NCBI RefSeq assembly: GCF_030272615.1
Contig: NC_081410.1
Span: 143,563,349 to 143,627,348, forward strand
DNA from: Cryptomeria japonica
Lineage: Eukaryota > Streptophyta > Pinopsida > Cupressales > Cupressaceae
Length of the DNA stretch: 64,000 nucleotides
Direction: 5' to 3'
Shown: positions 1 to 10,881 of the stretch, piece after piece
Layout: each line of letters starts with the position of its first letter
How positions within the stretch are numbered: position 1 is the stretch's first letter
The notes under the pieces: generated by a model
Seen by the model: the letters and a program-made list of their open reading frames with translations, nothing else
Told to the model about the DNA's origin: nothing
Database searches by the model: none
Position numbers and translations under genes: made by a program

Positions 1-2116
1 ACATTCTTGCTTTGATTTTTATTCATTTGTGGAAGCTTAGAAGTTCTAATCTTTAGAGGTTTTTTTGGTTATTTTTTTGTGAAATGTGTTAAGATTTATT
101 TTGTTAAAATATTTGGAAAAATTATATCTATTAAGATTTTAATGAGATTTTATTCATTTAAGGAGATTTAGGAAAACTAATTTTAAAATTAGTATTTCTT
201 TGTATGAAAAAAAACACTTTTTAGTTTTCAATTGCAATGATAATCTAGAAAATGCCTATAGTTGCAATTGGAATTCGAAATCATTTTCATTTGCAAATAT
301 GCCTCACATACTCAAAATTATTACCATCAAAATTTAAATAAAATAAGTATATTTTGATAAAGTGATGCATACTATAAAAATTACAATTGGTATAACCATT
401 GCACCTCTTTTAGGTGTAAGTGCTAGTATTATCACATAGGCAAATGCTCATATCCAATCATCAAGAAAAAAAGGGTCAATCAGTTAACTATTATTAAAGT
501 TTACAAAGACAACTTAAGTGATTGGGCTAACTTAGAAATTGTTGAAGTGTATGTCTATTAAGATGAATACTAAGATTAACCACATGTGCTTGTAGACTAA
601 GCTTATATTCCTATTAATTAATAATGTTGAAACTGACATTAAAGGTATCTTTACTGAGATCAACAATATTAGATCACTAAATATTAAAATATAATTCAAT
701 GGATATAATATTTTTTTTAAAAGTAATGTTTTCAAATAAAACAATGGTTGGAATTCATGAAAATGATGTTATAATTCATTTGAATATGTTTGGATTATTT
801 ATGCACCACTTTCTTACCATGGAGATGAGGTTTTCTCTTTATATTAATGTTTGGTCTTTTGAGCATTTAGATTTTTATTTCATGAGTGGAAATAGCCATA
901 GATGGTGTGTGCATAAGATATATGTCATATGATGGAGTGTTATGAATATTGACAATAACATGGTTTTCATTTAACAATGTTTTTTAATCCTTAAGTTTGA
1001 GCCATTAATCTTAAGGGCACACCCTAATCCCTAACATAACAATATTATATAAAAATATGTTTGTTAGATCAAGTTCATATAATTTAAACATCTCTTAACA
1101 TATTATTGATAGCAATAGTTAAAACCTCACATAATATAGATGAATAAATTATTTATTTATCATTTCCCTATAACAAATTAGCACTTTAAATATTAAAAAA
1201 TAGGAAATTATAGTAATTTTTTATTTATTCAAATTTTAACTTAGAAATGAAAAAATAGATTTATATTAATTTGATATTTTTTTGGATATATATAAGATCT
1301 ACTTTCGATATGGTTTCATTAATGTAATAGCTCATTTATTTGTTTGAATTAGCTCATAATGTTATCATCCCTTAATCCTATTAGTACTGATTTCTAAATG
1401 AGACCTTATTTTAAAAATGTATCAAATATGCTAATACAACAATGATCTTTATCACCCTTGAAAAATTAAAGACCTAGTGGGCCATATGAATTCAAATCTC
1501 ATAATAGACCCAAAATGAGTTATTGCACTATTTTCTAGAAACCAGTAAGAATCATTCTAGGAATTCACAAGAGATTGTAAAAAAATAAAATTATAATAGC
1601 ATTCTAATAATGCCATCAAATTATTACATTATCTTAAGTTTGTTGCATAATGTTTATTTTTTAAATGTTAGAAATATCTTTTAAATCAATTTTCATAAAA
1701 GTTACATATTTACATTTAACGTATTTGATTTTGAAATCTATTTTTTATAATATCCATAGTCAATTATAATTTCTCTCATATTATAACCATATACATAAAA
1801 ATCAAAACATGCTCAACACATGTTTTATATAATATGTATAATTAAAAATAAAAATAAAATGAATATATGTATTATTTTGTCAAAATAAAAAATTAATATA
1901 TATTTTTTAATTTAAATGGTACTATTTATTTTTTAAATATATAAGTATCATTTTTAAGAAAATATATTAATATCTACAGAAAAATTTATTAAAATATAGT
2001 ATATTGATATACAATATTAAATTCACCTATTTAAAAAATAAAAGTAAAATTACATATAAAATGAAATATTTCTTCAAATAAAAATAAATTAAATTTTTTA
2101 ACTTGAAAATGAAAAT
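1..2116. other. AT-rich intergenic DNA, no gene seen
   Basis: Very AT-rich sequence with short A and T runs. The few open frames here are below 80 codons, have no recognisable motif and look like chance. It lies downstream of the minus-strand resistance-gene remnant and may hold its 3' flank; no clear polyadenylation region could be chosen by eye. Confidence 0.6.
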
Positions 2117-2762
2117 TTATATTTCTATAACCCATAGTTTTTTGTCCTTGTGACAATTGCTGCAGTTATGCTCACTTTTCTTTACTATTTTGATGTTTTC
2201 ATCTTTCTGACAAATATCTGATTCTAAATTATCACAATTCAATAAAAGTAGATATTCAAGAGATTTGAGATTGCTAAAAGTGAAAGGCAATTCTTTCAAA
2301 CTTCTACACCCCCTTAACTCCAATCTTCTTAGAGTTGTAAGCTGGCCAAATGATTCTGGCAGATACTCCAATTCATCACAGCCCTCAATTCTGAGTGTAG
2401 CCAACTGCGGTAACCTACACACTTGCTCTGGAAACTCACATAAAAACCCGCAATTTGTGAAACTCAAATGCTTCAACTTATTTAGACCCTGAAGAAATTT
2501 GTTAAATGCATTTATGCTCTTATTATGTTTTTCATTGAAGGACTCTCGTTCTTTATTAGAGGAATCTATTTCTTCATCACAGGACTCTCCTCCTGAACTT
2601 GGCATTAACTCCTGCGTTTCACCTCCTTTAAAAGATAGATATACTTCTTCCAAGGAGGAATTTGGCACTATTTTTGATAAGTGCTGCGCTTCAATGTCAG
2701 CATCTATAAGCAACAAATTTTCAGGTAACTGCAGAGTTACTATTTCGTTGTCAGAACTTAAA
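2117..2762 (-). pseudogene. LRR exon of TNL-type resistance gene (terminal exon)
   Basis: This is the C-terminal leucine-rich repeat region of a plant intracellular immune receptor. About four LRR units of 23-24 residues are visible, with phrases such as LKHLSFTNCG, LPQLATLRIEGCDELEYLP, LTTLRRLELRGCRSLKELP and LKSLEYLLLLNCDNLE. The C-rich/L-rich pattern (xLxxLxxLxxxxCxxLxxLP) is typical of TNL LRRs. The exon follows a good acceptor (TTTTACTCAG at 2763-2772) and ends at a TAA after a short Lys/Cys/His tail. Joining the preceding exon at its best donor puts this exon out of frame by one base, so either a junction is misjudged or the gene is broken. Family assignment is strong; function is doubtful. 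Confidence 0.72.
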
Positions 2763-2833
2763 CTGAGTAAAACAATTGAAAACATAAGTTAAAATAGAAT
2801 AGAAAAATGTATTTTATTGTATTGAGGACTTGC

Positions 2834-3100
2834 CTTCAGATGATCCCCCTCTTTAATGGAAAGCTCGCGAAATCCCAAAAAACGCAATTTTTTAAGTGTT
2901 TCTACATTCAGCCCACAAATATTAGAACTTGCTCCAATAAATCTTAACTCTGGCAGTGCCACTGCGTCTGTCGCGTGAACATCTATACTACCCTCCCAGA
3001 AGAGAATTCTTAATGTATCCTTCATCGAACGAAGGTGTCTCTTCTCAAGCATGCGATCTTTATTTTCAAGCTCGATTCCCTTAATTCCTTTCATCTTGGC
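2834..3100 (-). pseudogene. Internal LRR-region exon of TNL-type gene
   Basis: This short exon lies between the NB-ARC and terminal LRR exons. The acceptor reads TCGCAG next to position 3100 and the exon opens AKMKGIKGIELENK. It contains an LRR-like segment (LRILFWEG, ALPELRFIGAS, LKKLRFLGFRELSI). The only good donor at its 3' end is AAG/GCAAGT at 2834/2833, a classic GC-AG intron donor rather than GT. Without splicing the frame runs into a stop at 2789. The following intron would be about 71 bp. It belongs with the neighbouring resistance-gene exons by orientation, spacing and content. Confidence 0.6.
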
Positions 3101-3192
3101 CTGCGAGACTCTAGTGTCAGCAAGTATTATTTAATTATTTAGCAAGTATCAGTTAATTTATCCATCTAATAACAACAAGATGTGAAATATAC

Positions 3193-4171
3193 CTCATCCT
3201 TTTCAGCTTCAAACCACGAATCGTCATCCGTAATTCTACTCGACTTTGACATAGTGCACCCTATTGATCGAATAATATCGTGATCAATGCTGCATCGACA
3301 AGGAATGCGACTTCCTCAGCCCCCACTATGTACTCTACATGTCGACGAATCACATTGTGAAAGAAACAGCAGATGTCTAAGAATGCCTCTTGAGTAGACT
3401 CCTCCAACTTGCTATATACAAAGTCAAACAAACAGTTGCTGAGGTCCTTTTCTTTGATTTTTTGTCCTCTATGTAAAGCTTCAAGTATCTGTGTACAACG
3501 ATCTGCTTTATATTCCTGCTTTTGCAAATGTGCACCAACAATTTTCAGAACCAACGGAATACCGTTGCAGAGCTTGACAATCTCTTTTAGATCATCTTTA
3601 TAACCATGACGGATTGTAGGGTCATTGCACAGAATTGTGAGCGCGTGATCGTGAGAGACAGTTTTGACAGGATAGTCCTTGCGTTGAAGACCACGTTCCT
3701 GAAGCACATCTGTTTCCTTGAGGATTCTGGTCGTAACAAGAATTCTGCTATTCTGGGGAAGACCTCGCAAGTTTTCCGGCAGAATTTTCTCCAAGTCTTT
3801 TATGTGCAGAGCATTATCAATATATAAAAACACAGGCTTTTCTGCTCCACTTTTATAGGCCTGAGTTAAGTGCTCTCTACCATCTTCATCATTTCTCAAA
3901 TCTATTTTTCTTCCCTCCTCATAGCTTGGAAAGGCATCCTTCAAAATTTGTTGCTGCATTTCTTTATAGTTATTTTTTCCAGAATCCAAATCTAATTCAA
4001 TTCTGGCATAATTGTAACGGTTTCTGTCTACAGTGGAGACAACAGCTTTCGCAAGTGTTGTCTTTCCAATGCCACCCAAACCCCAAATAACAACGGCAAA
4101 AGATGAGCAATCTTCCATTTTTTCCATGTCGAGGAGCTCATTTACTGCTTTCTCTTGACCTTCGATTCCAA
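3193..4171 (-). pseudogene. NB-ARC exon of TNL-type resistance gene, no TIR exon found
   Basis: This is the nucleotide-binding switch domain of a plant NLR immune receptor. Motifs in order: P-loop GLGGIGKTT, kinase-2-like FLYIDNAL, RNBS-B SRILVTTR, GLPL-like CNGIPLVLKIVG and RNBS-D AFLDICCFF; the last is typical of TIR-class NLRs. The exon begins after a pyrimidine-rich acceptor (ACTTGTTTACAG) at 4172, in codon phase 1, so an upstream exon is required. That would normally encode TIR, but none was found between 4200 and 5100. The open frame stops at 3261 before any MHD motif. A different frame carries on through MSKSSRITDDDSWF to a donor GAG/GTATAT at 3193, suggesting a frameshift near 3260-3300. 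The remnant is probably a truncated pseudogene; NB-ARC identity is near certain. Confidence 0.8.
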
Positions 4172-5299
4172 CTGTAAACAAGTAAAAGAAAAAAAGCAAA
4201 CAATCATATCAATCGAAAGCAGGCTAAGCTTTTGTTTTATAACTGTTTGGAAGATTTCAAATAAACAGGAATCTATCAAATACATAATTTAAAAAATAAA
4301 TGGTATAAAATCAGAAATTAGTTCTTTAAATGTTAGTATAGAAAGGGCCGATGATTATATGGTAAACCAAATAGTCACTTCTAACTGCATTCCAATGTAT
4401 TCATGAATCGGTAATTATTATGTTTAACAGAGAATTTAACTTCGACTCAAGAGAAAGTTTCAAAAAGAGTATAACTATACGATTACATTTGTGATTTTAA
4501 AAATTGTGGGAAAAAGAGTATGTTAAAAGAGTTGCAAAGTGAAACATAGATATTTTATGAAATATATTTAATTCTAAGTATATTATATTTCAATTACTTA
4601 GTTTTAAATTTAAGTCATTGTCAATGTAGTTTTACTACGATTTCAAAAGATATTTATAGAAATAGAGAGGATGATTTTTAGTGTGTTCAATTTTTTTCAT
4701 ATTATATTTCTTTTTTTATTGGAAAATTTGGTGAAGGGGGTCAATCTTATAAATTTTTATATAAATAACATAATTTGGATTGCTCTATAATAAAAAGGCC
4801 ATTGAAAGATAAGTGGATCAACCAATAAAAAGTGAGGATGTATAAGGATCCTAAATTTCACTATCACTAAATAATCTGACCTAATTTAGAGATGTTACCA
4901 CTATTTTTAGAGTGTCAATGCACGTGCATATTATGGCAAGCATTAATGCTTTTGTTGGAAATTGTGTTTTTTCTTTTTTACAACTCTCTATGCATCATTG
5001 CAATCTTCTTCAATTTAATGGGTAAGCATAGATGTTATAAGGATTGTAGACGATTCATTGTGCTTCTCATGAAAAGCCAATGCTCATTTTGAATTACAAA
5101 TGTTGCCATTTCTTTGGATTTTTTCTTGCCTTGAGATAAAACTTATAGATCCAAACTATTGTCCAAAGACAAGTTGAGACCCCTATACACTCTTTTGTTC
5201 TCCCATTGATCCTGCAACCAAGTAAAGATGAGAAGCAACATCCACTTTGATAGAATTTTTTTTGTCATGATTTAATTTTTATTGTTTATAGTTTTTCTC
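4172..5299. other. Intergenic DNA upstream of the NLR remnant
   Basis: This is where the TIR exon and promoter of the minus-strand NLR would be expected. No TIR motif was found in minus-strand reading. The longest plus-strand frame (4892-5092) is hydrophobic, has no motif and is treated as chance. Confidence 0.5.
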
Positions 5300-5860
5300 C
5301 CAAATCTCAGGTCCAGGAAAAGTATCTGAAGCATCCAATGGGCTCTCAACAATATCATGGTGAGGGGCATTGTCTTTCCACCATGGTGCTAAAATATTTT
5401 CTTTGGACTTGGAGTTGGGGTAATAAGCAACAAGGTGGCTTGTGTTCTAGCATCTTCAACAACAAAAATAGTAATCCTTTTGCAATCCACTTAAAGGATT
5501 ATTTTTGTTGAGAGATCTTTTTAAGTACCTAAATCTACCAAAATGTGTACATAGGTCATGTGCATGAAATCTGAAGATTTCTTGTCTATAGCCTAATGGT
5601 TTCCCAATGCATCACCAATCGCTTTAAATAGGAGTCACTCCAATAATAACAATGGAAGATTAGAGAGATGAACCCAAACAAACTTGACACTAAAGAATTT
5701 TGTGGAAGGGTTGAAAGTGGAGTACCACGATTCAATAAAAAAAGATGTTTTGAAGCCCATAAATTACAAAAGATGATATTTTGATCCTCCACACAATTAA
5801 ATATTTTTGGTGGTGGATAGAGACTAATAGATTCAAACAAATTCAAATATATACACAATC
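5300..5860 (-). pseudogene. Degenerate LINE ORF1 (DUF4283-like) fragment
   Basis: Read on the minus strand with frameshifts, the segment shows the order typical of plant L1-type ORF1 proteins: a W..K..F/L-rich stretch (KTSFFIESWYSTFNPST), then VWVHLSNLPL, then an AIGDALGN..IDKKS-like stretch, then YVHILVDLGT. The plant consensus is roughly VWVRLxxLPLxxW followed by IGxxLGxxVxxDxxT. The downstream zinc knuckle is not visible. The fragment carries several stops and frame changes and is clearly dead. It is a different, older copy than the LINE at 8.8-18 kb. Confidence 0.5.
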
Positions 5861-8823
5861 ACACATAACCACAAATAAATACCTTAAATTCTACGACACA
5901 TCCTTTATTCATTGACCAATCCAATTACAAATCATTGCAACTTAAATGCTACAATTCATATTTTCTTGATCACTAGAACAACTACACACTCAAATAATTA
6001 AATCATGACAGTTGCCTCTTTAAATAGAGGGACGGGAGAAATTGCACATCCTAACAAATATCATAACAAAGCAACCACCAGCACTGGATAAATTTTGAGC
6101 CTTTCTTTCTGCGATCCATTGATGTAATTTAAGGAGACAAGACCATAAACAACTAAACCTACAGGTTAACCTGTGTTTTGTAAAGAAATTTCTACTTTCA
6201 GCTAGTTCTTTCTTTACATCATCAAGAAAACCCCCTAAGCAAGGGACCCCCAAGGTTTACATGTGATAAAACTTGTTCATTACATAACATAAATACACAT
6301 TATTAAGAAGATATTTCTTTGAAGAAACAAATATTGAACCAAGTGGAACTCCATCAAGTTGTCTTGTGACCCTCAAAAAGGTGTAGCTCTGAGCTAAGTT
6401 CTTGAGTTCTCAAACTACCCTTTTGTTGAACTCTCAAATCACAAATTCTTAAATTACTGGATGAGAATCAATATTGAGTTGTACTCATAGAGATCCATCA
6501 AATTGTCTCACAACCCCTGAAAGGGTGTAAATATCAATCACATGCTCATGAACTCATAGGTCAATAGTCTATATTGTTTCCACCAAATTTCTCACCTATC
6601 TTCAAAAAAAGATTCACATTATATGCATCTTTAAAATATATCAACACAAAAAGTAAACAAAGAATGATTCTCATGCAAAACACCATCTCAAAATAAGAAG
6701 ATGGCTTGAGGTGATGGAAATCACTCCATCCTCTAGTGTCACTAGCTTTCAATTACCTTGTTACACTTTATCCATTCAACACCACATTAATCTCTTTGAT
6801 ACTGTAAGCATGTGATTCTTGGAATGCCTCGACATGTATAACAAAGATGACCTCAAAAATATAAGAAATGTTTGACATATGTGTGTCATGTTCAAGTGTT
6901 AAAAATAATTATGTCAATTTCAATCAATGATGGATCCATTTACACTAGTTATCTTTATACTTCAAATACAAAATCATCAAAAATAATTATTAAAGTCGCA
7001 ATCATGTTTTGAATTCCTTCACTTAAACATCCATAAATTTCAGCAACTCACCTATGCATTATTTTTGGATATTCACCACAAATATTATTACTAAATCACT
7101 ACAAAAATAAATAACCCTATACATAGTAAAAGCTATACATTACCAAAGCCATTTTACTCCTTTTCACATTCAATTGACCTTTCCTTGTAGGGAAAACTTT
7201 TCAACACCTTTCAATGAATGTAGTAGGCCATTTTGAATAGAAATGATGACATTATATTAAATTTTGTTATGGATTGACAATAAGGGAATTGAATCTTTTA
7301 AAAAATATTCCACTTTCTCCTCTATATACCCATGCTAAAATAAAGATATACCTTCAAATACAAATAGTAAATATGTATCCAATCACAACCTGTATAACAA
7401 TATATCGATCTTAAAAATAAATGTAATCATGTCTTCCTTCATGATCATGAAACCTTTATACACTCAATCTCAAAAATACCTATATATCTATATGACTTTA
7501 TACAACAAGGGAACTTTTGGTCACATGCATGAAAATCATAGAAAATTATATCTATTGCTTGGAGTAATGCCTTTCATGGGTGCTTGTATAGATTTGATGT
7601 CCAGAACACTGTGTTGGTCATTAAAAAAATGTTGGATGCATTCCTCATGAGAATGAAATATAGTATAGATTGAATAAAAACATAATATCCTAATTATTCT
7701 TGCATCTATACTAAGGCTGAGAATAGCCTTCAAATTCTTATCCTTTATTAGGATCCACTTTCCCTTTGTTGACTTATATCTCTTATAACGATTTTATTTT
7801 CTTGCATAGAATTTTTTGTTCTTCATAAGGATCTTATCCTTTCTTGGAGGTGTGTTCCCTTTATTAACACCTCTTCCTTTCTTCAAAGCATATACTTTTT
7901 AAATGATCTTTTCTTGGTATTGAAAGTGTATAATCCTTCATCAAGAATCTCCTCTCCTGGAAATTGTGAAGGTATGAATTCTTGATCTCATTCTCCTTTT
8001 AGTGTCGAAGATGCCATCTTTGTTTAAATATCTCCTTTCTATATAGAAGTAGACATATTTAGACAAAGATCTCTTCCTCCTCTTTGATAGTCATGTATTC
8101 TTAATAAGGATCCCTTTACACTTGTTGAAAAATATCTCCTTTACAAATATCTCTTCCTTGCTCAAAAAATTGCATCCTTTATAAAAATATTCCTCCTAAC
8201 TTAGAACACATGCATTTTTGTTGAGGATATCTCCTTGGTGTTAAAGGTGTTTTATCCTTATTGTGGATCTCTATCTTCCTTAAGGTATCAACAAGACAAT
8301 ATTTTGACATATTAAGTGGAGGCATATGAGGCCTCCTCATTGATTATAGTCATTCATTGATCCCATGAAAACCATATTATATGTTTTCTTCTATATTTCC
8401 GAACTAGAATAACATGGAACACTAGTTTGAATGTTGTTATCACTTTTTTCTCCTTGAGCATTAGCTAACTAAATAACATAAAGTGTTAGCATGATCATTG
8501 CCATTGTTTACACTTGAATCAACATTTTGCACCAAATCTTCACTTTATAATACTTATAACAACTAAACCATTAAGAATTTGGAGATGAAGTAATCTACTA
8601 ATTTGTGAGAATTTTATTGCAAGTTTTAAATATATTTAAAAAAAAAAATAGAAATGAATTGTGCATGTTTTTATGTAACTATTATTAACTTAATTTTTAC
8701 AATAATCAACATTTCTTAGATTTGACATTTATTTTGTAATGCATAGCATTTTGATAGAAAGAATAAAATTCTAATTTTTAAATCATAGATTTGTTAGATC
8801 AATATCTAGTGTATGCATATTTT
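5861..8823. other. Intergenic DNA with loose T/C-rich quasi-repeats
   Basis: No gene was recognised. From about 7740 to 8300 there is a loosely repeated motif resembling AGGATCTCTTCCTTT or ATCTCCTTTA roughly every 40-60 bp, a diverged tandem array or low-complexity transcript-like DNA. The minus-strand frame at 6020-6253 has no identifiable domain. Confidence 0.45.
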
Positions 8824-9030
8824 TTTGCAATATTTTATTTTTGATTAGAGTAAAAGCTGGTTTTGAAGGGGCCCCGAAACCCTTTAAAAAATGACCTTAC
8901 AAGATAAAAGCATTAAGAAATCAAGAGGAACAAATGTAAGAAAAACCAGCATAATAACTAGAAAAAACCAGCTAAAAGCCCCAAAAAACCAGCAAAAGCC
9001 GACCAGACAAGACAAAGCACAGAAAAGGAA
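8824..9030 (-). other. LINE 3' UTR and A-rich tail
   Basis: On the minus strand this begins after the ORF3 stop. It contains repeated GCTGGTTTTT phrases, then GGGTTTCGGGGCCCC, and finishes in an A-rich run (AAAAATAAAATATTGCAAAAAAA). That is the usual layout of a plant L1-type 3' end and indicates that ORF3 lies inside the element rather than beyond it. Confidence 0.6.
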
Positions 9031-10605
9031 CTAATTTATATTTTTCAGGGCATTAGCCAAGTTATTGCTAATCCCATACAGATCTTTGATATTATCCCTG
9101 AGATTAGGGATTTCCTTAGCAGACACAACATCAGCTTTCTTAACACTCGCTCTAGTCCTCTTTGTTGCTCCACCAGTTGTAGCTTCCCCGCTTCCAATCT
9201 TGATTGCATCTTCATCAATATCGAGATCCACCACTGGTTTGGGGGAGCTGGAGTTATTGAGGACCTTCGCGATGTCCTCTAGGTTCTTTGTAACAACAAA
9301 TAAGAAATCTGTGATCATACCCAGCAAGTTTTTCATCGCCACTTTCCCTTCTTCCAGATAGTCAATCTGATTTGCCATTTTTTAAACTTTTTCCTCCATG
9401 TCCTGCTTCCATTGCTCCTGATTTTTGTCATCTTCCTTCTGTTTCCCACTTTTTTCCAGGTGCTTCAATAGTTCATATGTCCATCTGTCATAACCCAATC
9501 TGGCCTTAGTGAGTTTTTTAAGGTTAGCCAGGAATAACCCTTCTCTGACACTCTCCTTATCCTCACTCAAATTATCCTTGGCCATTTCCTTCTTGGGTTC
9601 CTTATTCTTCTCCCTCTCAGAATCCATATCTTTTTCCTCATTATCCTTATCATCCTTATCCACCATTGGCTAGCTATTGTCATGGCCTATGCTAGCACTG
9701 TGAATTGGATTTTCATTGTCGGAATCGTTCTCACCTTCTTCTTCCTCTGCACCCACCTCCTCATCTTTCCAACTTTCCTCACCTTCTGACTCGTCCATAT
9801 CCATTTCACTGCCCTATTTTCCAGTTTCCCCTATATCATTCTTTTCATCATGGGCTTTCATCCCAGTGGCACTCTTGCTTTTTTTCCTCAGAGTAGCCTC
9901 CCCCTTGTCGGTTTCGCCTTCCTCCAGCTTTCTCTTGCCTTTCCCTAGAGAAGCGGACAACCTCTTGTTTTCCTGTATGGCAAGGATTTTACAGTGCTCA
10001 TAAATGAGCAAGATTAGTCCACTATGGAGCACCGGGTTCGAGGGATTCTTACTATGTTTATTGAGTGACCTAGACAGGGATCTAAACAGATAGTAGGGCA
10101 GGGAAACCCTTTTATCATGCCTAAAGTGGTTTAATAACACAAAGTGGTAAGTGTGGGCCCTAGAAAAGCGACCCTCAATAGTTATGTATTCCATGATTGC
10201 ATTCAAAACCCAGCCCCAGATTTTCTTGATGTTGGAGGCTTCATAATAACCCCATATGGATTTTCCAATCTTAGCCCCCTCCTTTTCCTTACGCGGGAAG
10301 ATTTTTACCGCATTACTGGAAACTTTAAGATATCTAAAAAAATTGAGCCCTGAGTGGGGCATACCTGTCACAGTCGTGATGAGGCCCGCGTCCAATTTGA
10401 ACCTCACACCATGGATTTTAAAAGACCCATTACTCCAATTTTTAGTTATTTTGGAGACTGCAAGATTAACCCTACCTTTGTCGTAATCAACCAGCTTCTC
10501 CATGAAACTAGTTAGGGACCCTTTTTCCAGCTTCGCCCAAACTTTCGGCATATCCTTCCATCTGGAAGTATTGTCAGGTTCCTCCCTCCTTTAATCACCT
10601 CCCAT
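9031..10605 (-). pseudogene. LINE ORF3, ~525-codon ORF of unknown function
   Basis: One reading frame runs from MGGD at 10605 to a stop at 9031, broken only by about four stops (near 10591, 9814, 9680 and 9379), most explicable as CAG/CAA to TAG/TAA changes. The N-terminal ~230 residues look globular: FKIHGVRFKLDAGLITTVTG, then YHFVLLNHFRHDKR, LPYYLFRSL and a helical segment ending LILLIYEH. This loosely resembles the plant-transposon-associated domain that ends in an LP-x-LI helix (inference). It continues into a basic KKSKS stretch, a strongly acidic region, a Lys/Glu-rich coiled coil and a C-terminal helical segment. It starts about 280 bp after the ORF2 stop and precedes the LINE 3' UTR. 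A second copy at 53.9-62.2 kb shares the MGGD start, FRH.KR motif and position after RNase H. Confidence 0.7.
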
Positions 10606-10881
10606 ATTCAAATTCAGACTTTCACCTCTGTTCTTCTGCAAGCTCAAAGCTTTCTTCCCGTTGTCTCTTGAAATTTTTAAAAAGATGACCCACAAAGTGT
10701 GCGGAGTGTTATTATATTTGATTGGGATTCTGCCACTTTGCCAAGTAATCATTACCTTTCTATCAATGCATAATTACTCATTTCAACTATCATAATTATG
10801 CGGTCCTTCTCTCCCTGTGAATATATCCTTTCTAAGGAGCTCTTTAATACTAAAATTAATATCTTCCCCATGCCAAATTGT

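Noticed and set aside
4892-5092. Hydrophobic 66-codon frame
   Set aside because: No motif, isolated, composition expected from T-rich DNA.
7740-8300. Possible satellite of ATCTCCTTT units
   Set aside because: Period and units too irregular to define by eye; left as a note in the intergenic entry.
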